A stretch of DNA of 64,000 bases from Undaria pinnatifida. Lineage: Eukaryota > Sar > Phaeophyceae > Laminariales > Alariaceae. The DNA is taken from positions 8,113,338 to 8,177,337 of the forward strand of contig JABAKD010000025.1 in NCBI GenBank assembly GCA_012845835.1, read 5' to 3'. The notes beneath the pieces were generated by a model. That model saw nothing but the letters and a program-made list of their open reading frames with translations. It made no database searches and was not told the origin of the DNA. Of this stretch, positions 29,701 to 42,900 are shown one piece after another. The position numbers and the translations under genes were made by a program. How positions within the stretch are numbered: position 1 is the stretch's first letter; the number at the start of each line of letters is the position of its first letter.

Positions 29701-32700
29701 GACAACAACAACAGCAATAACAACAACACACACGAAAAATGAAAGAACACGCAGGTACACGGCACACGGGCACCAACATCAAGACACACCAAACCAGCAA
29801 AAAAAAACGATTGGGAACAAACGAATATATACACAAGTGTCACAAATTCGTCAACTATGAGTTCTACCGTTGAACGTCGATACTCCGCCCTGCAAGCTAC
29901 TCGATACATCGGCCGCGCTAAACAAATAAAAAAAAAAAAAAAATTACAACACGACGATTAACAAAAGAACACGATCTACCAAAAAAACTGGTCTCACCTC
30001 CGTTGTGTAGCACTCCAAACCTTCGCAAGCGTCGTCTCTCAAGATAGCCGACAGGCCTTCCGCATCCGCCCGGGTCTGCAGGGTGGCCTTCGCGAACGTT
30101 CTCCGTTTGGACACCTCCGCGTCGAACATTCGTCTGATGGTCCGGGCAAGGCGCTCCTTTTCCCTAGCTTGCTCTCGCAGCACCTAACAAACGGACGGAT
30201 ACTAGAGCTGTGAGTCGGCACGACTTAAGTCGCCAACTAGTTACTAGTCGAACTAACAGTTACCAGGTAGTCGTTTGCCGGAGGTGCCGACTATCCGACT
30301 TATTGGGTTTCCATACTCGCAGGAATGGTTGTTTAATGCGGGATGCATTTTTTTTTTTTTCTGGGCCGGGGCGATATCGGCGGGTAGCTGATTTGACTCG
30401 CTTCGCCCGCTTGACGTAAGCCGGCAAGTCGGCTGGCCGTCAGCTGGCTTCCCCAGCCGACTTGACTAAAGTCAGTGAGTTGAATAACAGCACCTGCCGA
30501 TTAGATAGTAGTCGTGAAATCCAGCCGACTCACAGCTCTAATGACTACTATAGCGGTCAACATAACCCACGTGCTTCGGGACAACATGCTTGCAAACAGG
30601 GTGGGATACTGTTTGCGATTATACGGGTCGCAATCGGACAGATAATCTAACTCCACTTGACACTCTACTGTAGATCTTTCAGGGAAGGTCTGTGTGGTAA
30701 AGCTCATGTTGACGGGTGGGAGCCGTGCGATCTGCATAATCTAGCAAATGCTTCCAGGGTCGGATCTGTCATCTCTACATACAAGATCACCGATCCCCAC
30801 TTGACGATCTAGATCCTTCAGGTAAGATCCGTATCACCGATCCCCACTTGACGATCTAGATCCTTCAGGGAAGATCTGTATGGTCTAGCTCATGTTGCCG
30901 GGTGGGACCCGTACAATCTTCATCATCTAGTCGACGTTTCATTCGGTTGGATACGAACTGTATACATACAGATCCTACTCAACCATCTCACAACTGCAGT
31001 TATATGGTGTACTGCAGGCGATCTAGATGATCTACTGTAAATCGTGAGCTAGCTGTTCGAGGTGTGAAGGGTTGCTTGCGAACGCCCTCCATTTCAAATA
31101 CCTCTCCCCGTCACGGCAATGGCGCGGGCAAAGCGTTCCTTCTCTCTTGTTTGCTCTCGAAGGACCCATCCACACGCGTTTACGAGTATGATATGGTAGT
31201 GGTGAGCAGATACGCTATTCCAGAGTTTCCCTGGTTCCCCCGTTTATAACCCCTTTAGAGCCCCAAAATATCTCCCCATACAAATTACAGGTAACTTTGT
31301 CCCCAAACACGGGTTTCAAGTTGTAAAGGCGTTAAGAGTACCGTAGCAAAGAACAAGCGGGACAAAATCCCTGCACGACCGGAAATCCGTTTTCGGGGAA
31401 AATTGCCTCGGAGTTAGTAAAGGAAGAGTTTTTTGGGGTTCTTAAGGACTCGAGAGTGTTCAAAGCGACTCATCACGAACCTGTATTTGCCGCATTCAAC
31501 AATGCGTGTCAAGGTCTCTTTTGGCCTAACGCACTATTAATAGATGTAGAGTACATTTTTCTCCAGCTTACAGCATACTCTGTATATTCGCCTCTACCAA
31601 GATGGATCAAACGCGACGCAACTATACCGCAGCTCCCAGCACTGAGAACGTCGTCGAAAAAAAAAAAACGGAACTTTTTCGGATTTTTCCCTCTCGCGCC
31701 AATCACCTCTCTTACTATTCTCCGAAAAGGCTAACTCATCAGTCCCTTTTTCGGAATATTCTCCGAAAATGATCACTCCTCACTAATCAATGACGCAAAC
31801 TGCGATAAACATAGCAATTTTCGGCACTTTTCCCCCCCGAATGAATGCGGCTCCTTAACCCAATATCGTCGGTATTTTCGCCGTTAATTTTGCATTTTTT
31901 TTCGCTTTACTCCGGGGCCATGGGATTAGTCACCGGGTTTTACTTTCATATTTATCAAGATCAGTGTTTCGGTCGGGGAACAGATTTAATCGACGAGCAA
32001 AAAACACCTGAACAGCGAGAGTGCTGAATCCTATGCGCGATGAAAAATCAAGGCAAGCACCGGGAGGGGGAGAAGGGATGACACCTGCGACCACGGCTTG
32101 TCCAGAAGGTCGCTGAGGGTAAATTAAACCTCTTGCGAGTTTGACCTGGAGAGTAAAAGTTCATAATAAAAAAATAGAGAGCTCAAAGAAGGAGCCTTTC
32201 GCAGAAAATAAAAAAATGGCGCACTTCTACCGCAGCACGTGCCTAATCATCAATCAATCATCAATCGCACCTTTTCTTCCAGCTTCTTGTAGACCCTCTC
32301 GACCTTCTTCTCCTCTAGTTCAGCCTTCTTGGCGGCCGCTTCTAGGAGCTTCGCTTCCTTCTTCCGCTCCCTCTCCTCCTCGATCATCCTCTGCCGCCGC
32401 TCCTTCGCCGCCACTTTCATCTCCCTCTCCATCTGTAACCGTTGTTTTTGAAACTATCGTGGCTTTGAATCGTGCCTTTTGAAACCGAGGTGCGTTTGAA
32501 ATTTGAAATCGTCTCGTCTTGGTTTCGAACTTGTTGTGTTGTCTTCACGGTGTTTACTAATTTTTAACTCTTGTTTTTGAAATCCTGTGCCGCCGCCCTT
32601 TCGCCGCCACCTTTATCTCGGGTTATAACCGTATTTGAAACCTCATATGCTTAAAAAGATGTCAGGAGACGGTCAGTCAAGGAAAAACATCCAGCGGTCA

Positions 32701-35700
32701 AGGGCGTCAAACCAAGCGTTCCACACTATAACCTAATTTGACGTCAGTCAAGGTTGCTTATTGGAAAATTGCCGTCTGTTGAGGGTTGAAAGTGTCGTCA
32801 GTCAAGGAAAAACGCCCAGCGGTCAAAGGTGTCAAACCAAGCGTTCCACACTAAAACCTAGTAGTTTGACATCAGTCAAGGTAAATTACAGGAAAAAATT
32901 CCGTCTGTCAAGGGCCGAAAGTGCCGTCAGTCAAGGGAAAACGTCCAGCGGTCAAGGGTGTCAAACCGATCGTTCCACACTAAAACCCAGTAGTTTGGCG
33001 TCAGTCAAGCTAAACTATCGGAAAGTTGTCGTCTATCAAGGGCGGAAAAGAACGCGCCGCCTCTTGACATGTTTTGCTTCAAACCGGCTTGTTTTTTAAA
33101 CCATCCGTTCCTGAAACCCTCTTGGCGTTTCGAAACCGTCGGGTTTTGATTGTACAACAAGAACAAAGGGGGAAAAAAATATTAGCGGGATCCACTTTCG
33201 AAACTCATATTTTGCAAGCTGCATGTAACAAGGGTTCCCCTCGGTCGCGCGATTTATAATGGTGGGGTATACTCTGTGCTTGCTTTCCTTTAGTCATTTG
33301 ACCATTGACCACGCCTCCTTTTCGAGACGGAGCACAGTTCCTACTCCCAACGTAGGCACCTCCAACATTTGGACCCTCAGTACGTCTCTTCCATCTATTA
33401 CGTTAAAATGTACATATATAAATTAATCTCATCTCCTTCCTCTTTGGCCGTCTGTGGCCGCCATCTATCGCATAAGAGAGCGATGGCTCTCGATGTAAGA
33501 GAGCTCGATTTAGGAAACACACAGATGAAACAGAGGTCAAACGACGTAACACGAACGTACTAAAAGTTACCTGGTACATAGTACCCGTTCCGATTTAAGG
33601 GACATACGCCTAGGCTGACACACCCTTCTCTTAACGCCTTTACAATTGGAAACCCGTTTTGGGGGGCACATTACTTGGAATTAGTATAGGGAGGGGTTTT
33701 GGGGTTAACGCTTTCGTAGCCCCCCCCTGTACTTCGTATTACACGTAATCGCATGATCTCGCGTGAAGCGGAGTGGACTCCCAATATTATACGTACTGGT
33801 ATGACCTCGCGTGAAAGCGGGGCTAACTCCAGCCTGGATAATAGTCCCGATTTTCAGGGAATTTTCACGGGTCATAACCCGGCCCGCAGGTTGGGTCAGG
33901 AGGTTTTCAAAAACTCGCGGATCGAGTCGGGTCGGGTGAGGTGGTGTTCGAAATTTCACGTAATCGAGAACATCGCCTCATTATCCGGTTTTCGGTTTTC
34001 CGTTTCTTTAAGGTCGTGTGTGTTTTCGGTTTTCCTTTTTCGAGTTTCCCTGGAGTTTGTTCTCATATTTCGGCTCTTCCAGGGCTTTCATGGGTCGGGT
34101 CGGGTCGGGTCGGGTCGGGTCGGGTCGGGTCGGGTCGGGTCGGGTCGGGTCGGGTTAGGTCCTGACCCTTCCCAAGGCTGCGGGAGGGGGGTCACAGCGG
34201 GGCCTCATTCTGCAATAGCTCAGAGGGTCACTCGCGCAAGTAACCCCCCTGTCGCGCGATGGGACCCCCCCGTCGCGCGAGTGACCCTCCTGCTCCTTTG
34301 AGGTTTCAAGTAAGCTTTGGTGCATTTTTGAAAAAAAACTATTTCGACATGAATCCGCGATGGAATGGAAAGCTAAATTGCACAAAAAAAATGGCCCAAC
34401 GTATTTTAGTCCGTGTGGTACGGAGTCACTCAAGCGAGCGGTAAAAATTCGGTAGCGAAAAATGGGGTACTACCCGTATCATAGCCTTGGTCCCCTAATC
34501 AACCCGTGAGATACGAAAAAACTCCTTCTGATCCGGCTCGACCCGACCCGACCCGACCCGACCCGACCCGACCCGACCCGACCCGACCCGACCCGACCCG
34601 ACCCGACCCGACCCGACCCATGAGGTTTCAAAAACCTCCTGACCCAACCCGACTCGACCAGCGAGATTTTGAAGACCTCCTGACTCCTGAACCGACCCGC
34701 GGGCCGGGTAGTGATCCGTGAATAATCATGGGCTTCTCGATTTTCCCTGGTGTTTCTTCTACTCTAGGTGTCTACCTCAAGCCTCACCACGGCATAGCTG
34801 GTGGTCCACACTCCGGCGAGCTCGACGGTAACAGGATCCGACTTTTTCTCAAGGTCCGAAAGCTGCTCGATCATCGTCCTGCCATCAAGCACGTTCCTCC
34901 TAGAAAAGAGAAAGGAAGAAAAAAAAAACGTTAAAAATGGGAGGAAAAAAACTGCAAAGACGGAAAACGAAACAAAACAGAACAAAACCGAGATGAAAAA
35001 TAGAACGAACCAAAGACGAACAGCAAAAGAGCTGCTCGGGTTTAGTGTGGAACACGTCGCCCTTACGCACGTGACCGGTGCTCGTTTATTTTTCAGGGCT
35101 GTTCACGGGTCAGGAGGTTTCAAAATATCACGGGTCGGGTAAACGGACCGATTTGTAAACGGGTTGGCTTGCAGGGTCCGGTCGGGTCGGGTCGGGTCGG
35201 GTTTAGTCAGGAAGGTATTAAATACTCCCGGGTCGTGTCGGGTCACCCTGGTCCGACCTGACCCGACCCGACCCGACCCGACCCGACCCGACCAGACCCG
35301 ACCCGACCCGACCCGGCGTGACCTGACCCGTGAACGGCCCTGTTTTGTTATGTGACGGACCGCCATTCGAAATATTTGCTCAGGGCGCTGGCAGTGCATC
35401 CCCGACCCCCCTCACACACCCCACCTCTCCCCCTCCATGGCGTTCCATACATGAAAAGCTAAAGCTACCGTTAGTTCCCAGTTTTCCAAAGCAGGTATTT
35501 CCTCATCTCGCCATACAAAATATAAACAGATTTAGCCATAAATCGTTACACCGGTGTTGATATGCGCTACTTGAAGGTACCTCTCTGGCTAATGCCCAAA
35601 AGTAAAAGACCTTCACGCGTTTCGTCGATTTCTCGTTGTAAGAAGAGAAATGAGTTCTTCAACAACGTTCCTCACTCCCTCCCCCCCTACCCGTTCACCT

Positions 35701-38700
35701 TCGCCAAGACATGCCTTTCAACTAACCTGAAACCCATTGCGGCAAGCTGAGCGGTTGCCCTCGCTGTGACGTTGCGTCCTCTCTTGACCCTCTTGAATGC
35801 CTTATCGGCTCTGTGGCATTCGAAGACATAGCCCTGCAGTAGAATCAAAAGGAGATGGAGGTCATGACAGTGGTGTTGGGGTTGGTGGTGGTGGTGTTGG
35901 CGTTGGTGGTGAGAAGGGTGAGGGGTGGGGGTGGGGATGTTGATGGTGCTGGTGGTGGGTGAGGGGTGTTGGTGTTGGTGGTGGTTGGGGTGGTGAGAAG
36001 GGTGGGAGGGGGGTGGTGATGGTGGTGATGGTGGTGGTAATTTCGGTGTTGTTCGTGATAGTGGAGTTGGGGTTGGTAGTGGTGAGAAGGATGGGGTGGG
36101 GGCGGGGATGTTGATGGTGGAGGTGGTGGCGGTCGTTGGGGGGTGTTGGCGTTGGTGTTGGGGGTGGGGGTGGGGGTGGGGGTGGTGAGAGGGGGAAATA
36201 TTTGGGGAGCGGGGGGGGGGGGGGGGGGGGGGGGGGTGATGGTGGTGGTTGTGGTGGTGGTGTTGGTGGTAATGTTGGTGTTGGTGTTGGTGACGGTGGT
36301 GCTAGTGGTGGTCATGTTGGTGTTGATGGTATTGATGGTGGCGGTTTTGGTGGTGTAGAGGCGTTCATGGGGGGGGGGGGGGGGGGGGGGTAGTAGTGCT
36401 GTCTTCACGTTACCGTCATTCGTCTCACTGCCATTTTCGTTTTGTTGTGCAATAATCATTCTCAATACATAACACGAGCCGCCGACGTTGAGCAAACCCT
36501 TTGCATGAACTTAAACCCATGGACACATAAAAAAGCGGGGTTTCCCTTCGAACTGGCCCTACACTCCTCCACCACGGGAAGGTCTCCTAGAAGCCGACAC
36601 AGAGAAAGAGGGAAGACTGAAAACGCTAGCCAACCGATAACTATACCAGGTAGGCGGTAATTTAGGGTCGGCGAACTCAGCTACTAGCTCGATTGGCGAC
36701 TTGTATGTAGTCAGCCACCTCACAGTCCTAAAAACAACACACCAATCACGGAACACAATCATCAACACATATCGTTGGTTGGTGAATGCACAAAAAAATC
36801 GATGAAAGGAGAATGTGTAGTCTAAAGGACTACCGTGGAGCAACGTCATAATAGCGTCATTAAGCCCCGGGTAAAAAGTTCCCAAGAGAGAACGAGTCAT
36901 CGTGCAGCAAGAAGAGTGCGCGTTGGAGTAGAGGACCTTCCCAAGAGAGAACGAGTCATTGCACAGCAAGACGAGCGTGCGTGGGAGTAGCGGAGCAGAC
37001 CGCACAAACATACGGCACTACCGTAGTTGTCAGGCTTAGTAGCTACAGCAGCGCTATTGCTATTGTGCTTCGTACTTGTTAATAGCAGTACAGTAGGTGT
37101 CCCCTTTTAAGAACCATAGTGCATCCGGGCGGAGAAGCCCCTTACAAACCGACGGCCTTCAAGAGATTTGGCACGCCAGGCACCTTTGGAGGACACACTC
37201 GTTTTCTCTTAATGTATGTGGCGTTATGCAACCGGGAGACAGTTTATTGAACCCCTTTAGAGCCCCCAAATCCCTCCCTATATTTATCTTCAAGTAAATT
37301 TGTCCCCAAAAATGATTTCCAGTTGTAAAGGCGGTAAGGTATCTGGGGTCCCTTAAAGAGTACTGCTTCCACTTAAGGAACCAGCCGCGGGAAAAAACGG
37401 TGAACAGGAAATTGACTGGAGGTACCTGGGGTCCCTTTATTGAGTACTGCGTCCACTTCGAGGGACCAGACGTAGGAAATAAACGGTGCACAGGATTTTG
37501 AGATCCCTTAGATCGGTGACAATGGAAGGCCAAAAGTTTGAAATTCCCGAAGATCCCAGCCAAATTTTGCCTGAACAGTCGCCTATGGGACCAATTTGGT
37601 AGAGTTATGTTTTGAAAAAAACGATTTCTCCCGGCGATCTTGGCCAACATCAGCCTGACAATTTTTCAAGCAGATCTTGGAGTAGATGCGGCGCAATTTC
37701 GTGTTTTCCACACACTTCGTTCGACAAAATCAACGACAGCGTCGTGAACTCTGAACGTGGCGAGCTCGTTAGGGGCTCCGACCCCCCCTGGGTGTACAGC
37801 GCTCACTCTACGGCCGGTAATTTGTGGCGGGCGCCGATCAGGCTTCTGTTTAAAACACATTTGGCGGCTGGTGTGTAGAAAACTGAGACAAAAACTCTAT
37901 ATCGTCTCCAAACGGGCGAAAAACAGAATTTTGAGAGGATGTGACAGAAGACCACAGGACAAAACAAGCATCCTCTCACGCCCTAGAGCATGGATCGAGA
38001 TGAACTCTTCAGCGCTGTCACCTACACTCATGTGGCCTTGTTCGGAACGAAGAGGAGTGACCATTGGTGGTCTCTATCTCGAGATCGAAGGTCAATCGTG
38101 TTCGGTGGGCAGTGTTGATCAAGGCTTGATGAAAAATAGACAAATCGACCTGTTGGACCGTATGACCCAAAAAAGAGCCAGAAAAAAAAAACATTTTAGT
38201 CATATTCTCCGCATAGCGACGTTACCCGGAATCTTTCAGCAAATAAAACCAACAAAAAGCTTGCAAACTTTCAGGCCAAACTGTCGGCTTTCCATTGTCA
38301 TAGGTCTGATATGCCGTTTTCCTTATCTCGGGGTCCCTTAAAGGGGATACCTACTGTAGGTTGTTTTTAGGAGACGATAAACAAGTTTCGGACGAACATG
38401 ACCTTTCAGTCCGACTGCAAGAGAAGGCTGATTCAGTAGGGGTCCCCCAATAAGGCGGTATCCCTATATAAGGCGGTATCCCGATATAAGGCGGTAAAAA
38501 TAATTGCTTGGCGCGACCGGGGAATAGCACTCATGACGTGGTATCAAGAGGCGGCTTCCCTCAATAAGGAGGTCATATTGCTCTCGCACACCACTGCCTT
38601 ACTGGGGGACCCCCACTGTATCCAGTATATACAGGTTTCAGACGAACTGGCTTTGCACTATTCCACAAAGGAAACGCCTTCCAGCAGCCGACCCAGAAAA

Positions 38701-39913
38701 GAAGGGGAGAGCGTAACGTCGCCGGCAGGGACGGCTTGCGCTGTCGTTACCACGGGAACCGGACGACACACCAGCTAGCTCTGGATTGCGAATACAAAAT
38801 CGAGTTGAATTGAAACACGACGTTTACGAAAATACGTGGGAGTGTGGTGACCTTCAGCTTTACTTTTCCCCATCCGCCGGAGCATTAAAAAGAACAAAAA
38901 AAAACGTAATACAGTACCTAGCCAACTAACAACTAGTCGGCGACAAACCAGGTACAGCCAGCCAACAGGCAGCCCCAACAAGCACACAAATTACGGTTGA
39001 CACATGCTATCTGACGCTACGGCAAGGGTGCGACAATGGCGTTCCGAGGCTCCTAACCTCATGAGGATATCTGTTCTACACCTCACCCAAAAACTGATCT
39101 TGGAGTAAAACCAAAAACGCAAAACCGATGAGCAATCGACAACGCATGCTACGACAGAGGTAGCATTCTTTTTTCTTTTTTTTTTCTCGAATGACGGGGC
39201 TTCTTAACCCAAAATCGTGGGAAATTCGCCATTTTGTTTTTGCAATATTCTCGCTGTGCACCTATTAATAGGCTATGGCATTTTTCATCCGGTGTAGCAG
39301 TTTTATTTTTCTCTGCATCAGCTTTTGGGAGAGGTCTTGAGCTCCCAAATTGAGGGGTAGTATCAAGGAAAAAAGTGGCGCACCTCTATCGTAGCACGCG
39401 TCGACCCCATGGTCAAGGTGTACAAAAAACTCATACAGCGAAAACCATGATGACATTCCGACATTCCGACAATCCGACATTCTGACGATTTACGGTCAAG
39501 GTGGGCTAAGGAGCAACCGTTATCCTGAAGAAATATTTCAAACCGAAAAGCGCTTCCTGAAGTGGTAAACACATAATTACATTAAAAGAGCAGGGGGACG
39601 AAAACATCCATGTCTTGGGGGGGGGGGGGAGATATGTACGCGAATACCACTCATTTATTTAAGTGAAAGATCAAATATGGACCCGATCTAGCATAGGGTT
39701 TGTTAGAGAGTGAGGATAGCACGTAGCGCGCGTCGGATACAAGTCATGAACGAAAAAAAAAAAAAAGTTTCCGACGAACTAACCTTGCACTCCTCCACCA
39801 AGGGAAGGCCTTCCAGAAGCCGGCACAGAGAAGGAGGGAAGAACCCCGCGTACCAAAGGCTTCCATCCTTGGGACTCCCGACCTATTAGTAGCGTACGTT
39901 GAAAACGGCATGA

Positions 39914-39964
<51 letters not shown>

Positions 39965-42900
39965 ACTCATTTGTTGCTTGCTTTAGTCATTTGACCATTG
40001 ACCACGCATCCCTTTCGAGACGGAGCACCGTTCCTACTCCCAATAGAGACACCTCCAACATTTGGGCGCTCATTACGCTTTTTCCATATAAACCGTTTGC
40101 TTATCCTATCCCCGTCCTGTTTCGCCGTCTGCGGCCACCATCTATCTCCTAGGATAGCGATAGGTCCAGGCCCCCTACACGAAATCGTAGTTTAAGCTTT
40201 GTCGCGTAGTCCATTGGGCCGTGCAGGTACCTTTTCATTCCAATATCTTCCCTCAACCTCCCGTATATCTCTAAGTGCCCCTCTCTCACCTTTTTTTCTT
40301 AGCGCTAGCCTTCCCCTTTCTTCTATTATTTATTTTACTTCTGTACCCGCCGAACTTCTCTAGAGACAGTACCTCTTCTTGGTCTGCCCCTAAACCCTTC
40401 CTTATTTTCTCGACTACGTTATCCCATCTTCCAGCTCGCCCTTTTGTTACTTTCTCCCATACAGCCCTATCAACTATGGCTGGCAACCTCTTTTCTGGCA
40501 TTTTCTCCTCTTTATATTGCCATTTTAATTTCTTCACGTCTCTATTTGTTTCAAGTGGGCGCATTCCTAGTTCTGCTCTTAATACTATAAAAAATGAAAA
40601 TACACTCCACCTGTGAGATCGAGGATTTCGTCGAAACTCATATCTGCAAGCTGTGTGTGATACTCCGATCGCGCGTACTACTGGGTGTGTGTTAATACTG
40701 TATTACTCGTTGTACTTGAGCATCCTGGTATATTTTTAGCTGCTTCCATCTGCACTGTTTCCAGCTGTTGTACGAACTTCGCATTCCCTTCCCATACTTC
40801 TGCAAACCCTAACGTTGGTACAATCACATTCATCAGAATATATCTTTTAAGCCTAGTGTCAAGGTGCGGGTCTGTTAGGATCGCATCCATCTTGTCTACT
40901 TGTGATTTACTATTTCCTACTACTTTCGCTATGTGTGCATCCCAAGACCAGTCTTTTGAGATATCTACGCCAACGTACGTATACTGGTCTACGATCGGTA
41001 GGTCATCTTCTCCCCACTTCCATTTGAACTTTACCGGATTCACCTTATCTTCGTTACATACAATTACTGCTCATGTTTTCACGTTTGCTGTCACTCTCCA
41101 CTTCCTAGTTCTTTCTCTACCTGTTTCTGCAATCCTTCGGGTGTTTATGATATCCCCACGAAACCATCCGCAAACATCAACCCCGACACCGTATCTTCCC
41201 CCATCGTGACTCTGTGCTCTGCTGCTTCGACTGCTACTATCATGTCATTAATATATACCTTGAATATATTGGGTGATAGTGTACATCCCTGTGCAACTCC
41301 TTGTAAAATATCAAAATATTTGGATATGCCCTGTCCAGCATCACAGCACTTCTCGCACATTCTGTCATATTTTTCATCATTCTCCACATTTTTCCTCTGA
41401 TCCCAATTTGCCACTTTTTTTTCCACAACTCATTCCTCCATACTGTGTCACAGGCCTTCTGTACATCTAGGAAGAAACAGTACGTCGTTAGCCCGGCGTC
41501 TTTCCTGCCTTGACTTCTTGCCCAATGTGTACACATGGTCTACGCAACTACGGTTTGGCCTAAATCACGCATGCCCTTCGCTAATGTTTTCGCCCTTCTC
41601 CAACATTGTTCCCATTCTATCGTTCAAAATCTTACAGGGTGTTTTGCCTACGGCATGGAGGGCGGGGGGCGGGAAGCGGGGACGAGGAGCGGAGTAGGAG
41701 GGCGCGCGTGTCGTCGTCATTGTGCAACTCCTTGAGTCAGAGTTCGGCACGTACTCCAACCACCCCCCGGATCCAGCAGTCTACCACGCTTCGTGTGGGG
41801 GACGCTGCAATCATCAATCAATTTCGACATATCGTGGGGTAAAGGTGCACCATTTTTTTTTTTGGGGGGGGGGCTAAAGCCAAAATCAAGTATACCTTGT
41901 CATTTTTTTCTTCAATCTGAGGCGCCTGCTTCACTTGAGGACCGCGCTATACCTCACCGAAAAAAAGTTTGCTTTGGTGAACTGAAAAGTGCAGCGCAAT
42001 CCGAAGGGGAAAAAAAAAAAACATGGCTAGGCCCGAGATCATCGCCTGACTTGAGACGTATCCCGTCTGGGCATGTCTGTTACTAGATTGACGATAGGTA
42101 TCTCCGACCCTGTCTTCCCAAAAACTGTGCTCACCTCCTCGGGTCCCCACTCCAGCTTCTCTCCTCCTTTCCCTCCTCCTCCTCCTGCCCCCCCTCCCCC
42201 CCCCCCCTCCTCCTCCTCCCCCTCCTCCAGCCACCGACCCCCCTCCCCCCTTCCCCCCTCCGCCGCCTCCTCCTCCTCCTGCCCCTTCTTCGTGTTTAAT
42301 AGCAACACCACCCCCACCCCCACCAACACCAACACCACCAACACCGCCACCAACACCAGCACTAGCACCCGCACCACTAACAGCACCAGCACCAGCACCA
42401 GCACCAGCACTGCCGCCTGCACCAGCACCAACACTACTACCAGCACCAGCACCAACGCCAGCACCGACACCAACACCAATACCACCATCGCCGCCACTGC
42501 CATTGCCACCGCCGCCGCCGCTGATTCTGGCCGCGGCTGGCTGTATAGCTTGCGGGTGGCGCTGCGCGGGAATGCTTGCGATGCGCACGGGAGGGGTGAC
42601 CTCGCCTGCTCCGGTCAATTTTTGGAAGGATTGCAGATTGTAGAAGGAACGACGGAAGGATGCAAGGGTGAAACAATGAAATAATCCAAGGGCATAAAGA
42701 GTATCGGCAGACAACAACGGTACTAAGCTATATCGACAAAAGACATGTATGAAAATACGCGGAAGCGCGGTGAGCCTATCAACACTTGCGGGGTCCGTGT
42801 ACAGAGATGTCGATTGATGGCACTCTTACTGATTGACGGACGGACAGCCGTCAAGGAGTTCCATACACTAAAACTAGTACGATAAGCACAAAGAAACCAA

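Noticed and set aside
37666-37863. Possible 39-nt exon [13 protein letters not shown], with downstream frame
   Set aside because: Splice borders exist, but exons 10 and 11 already join in phase and the exon has no other support.
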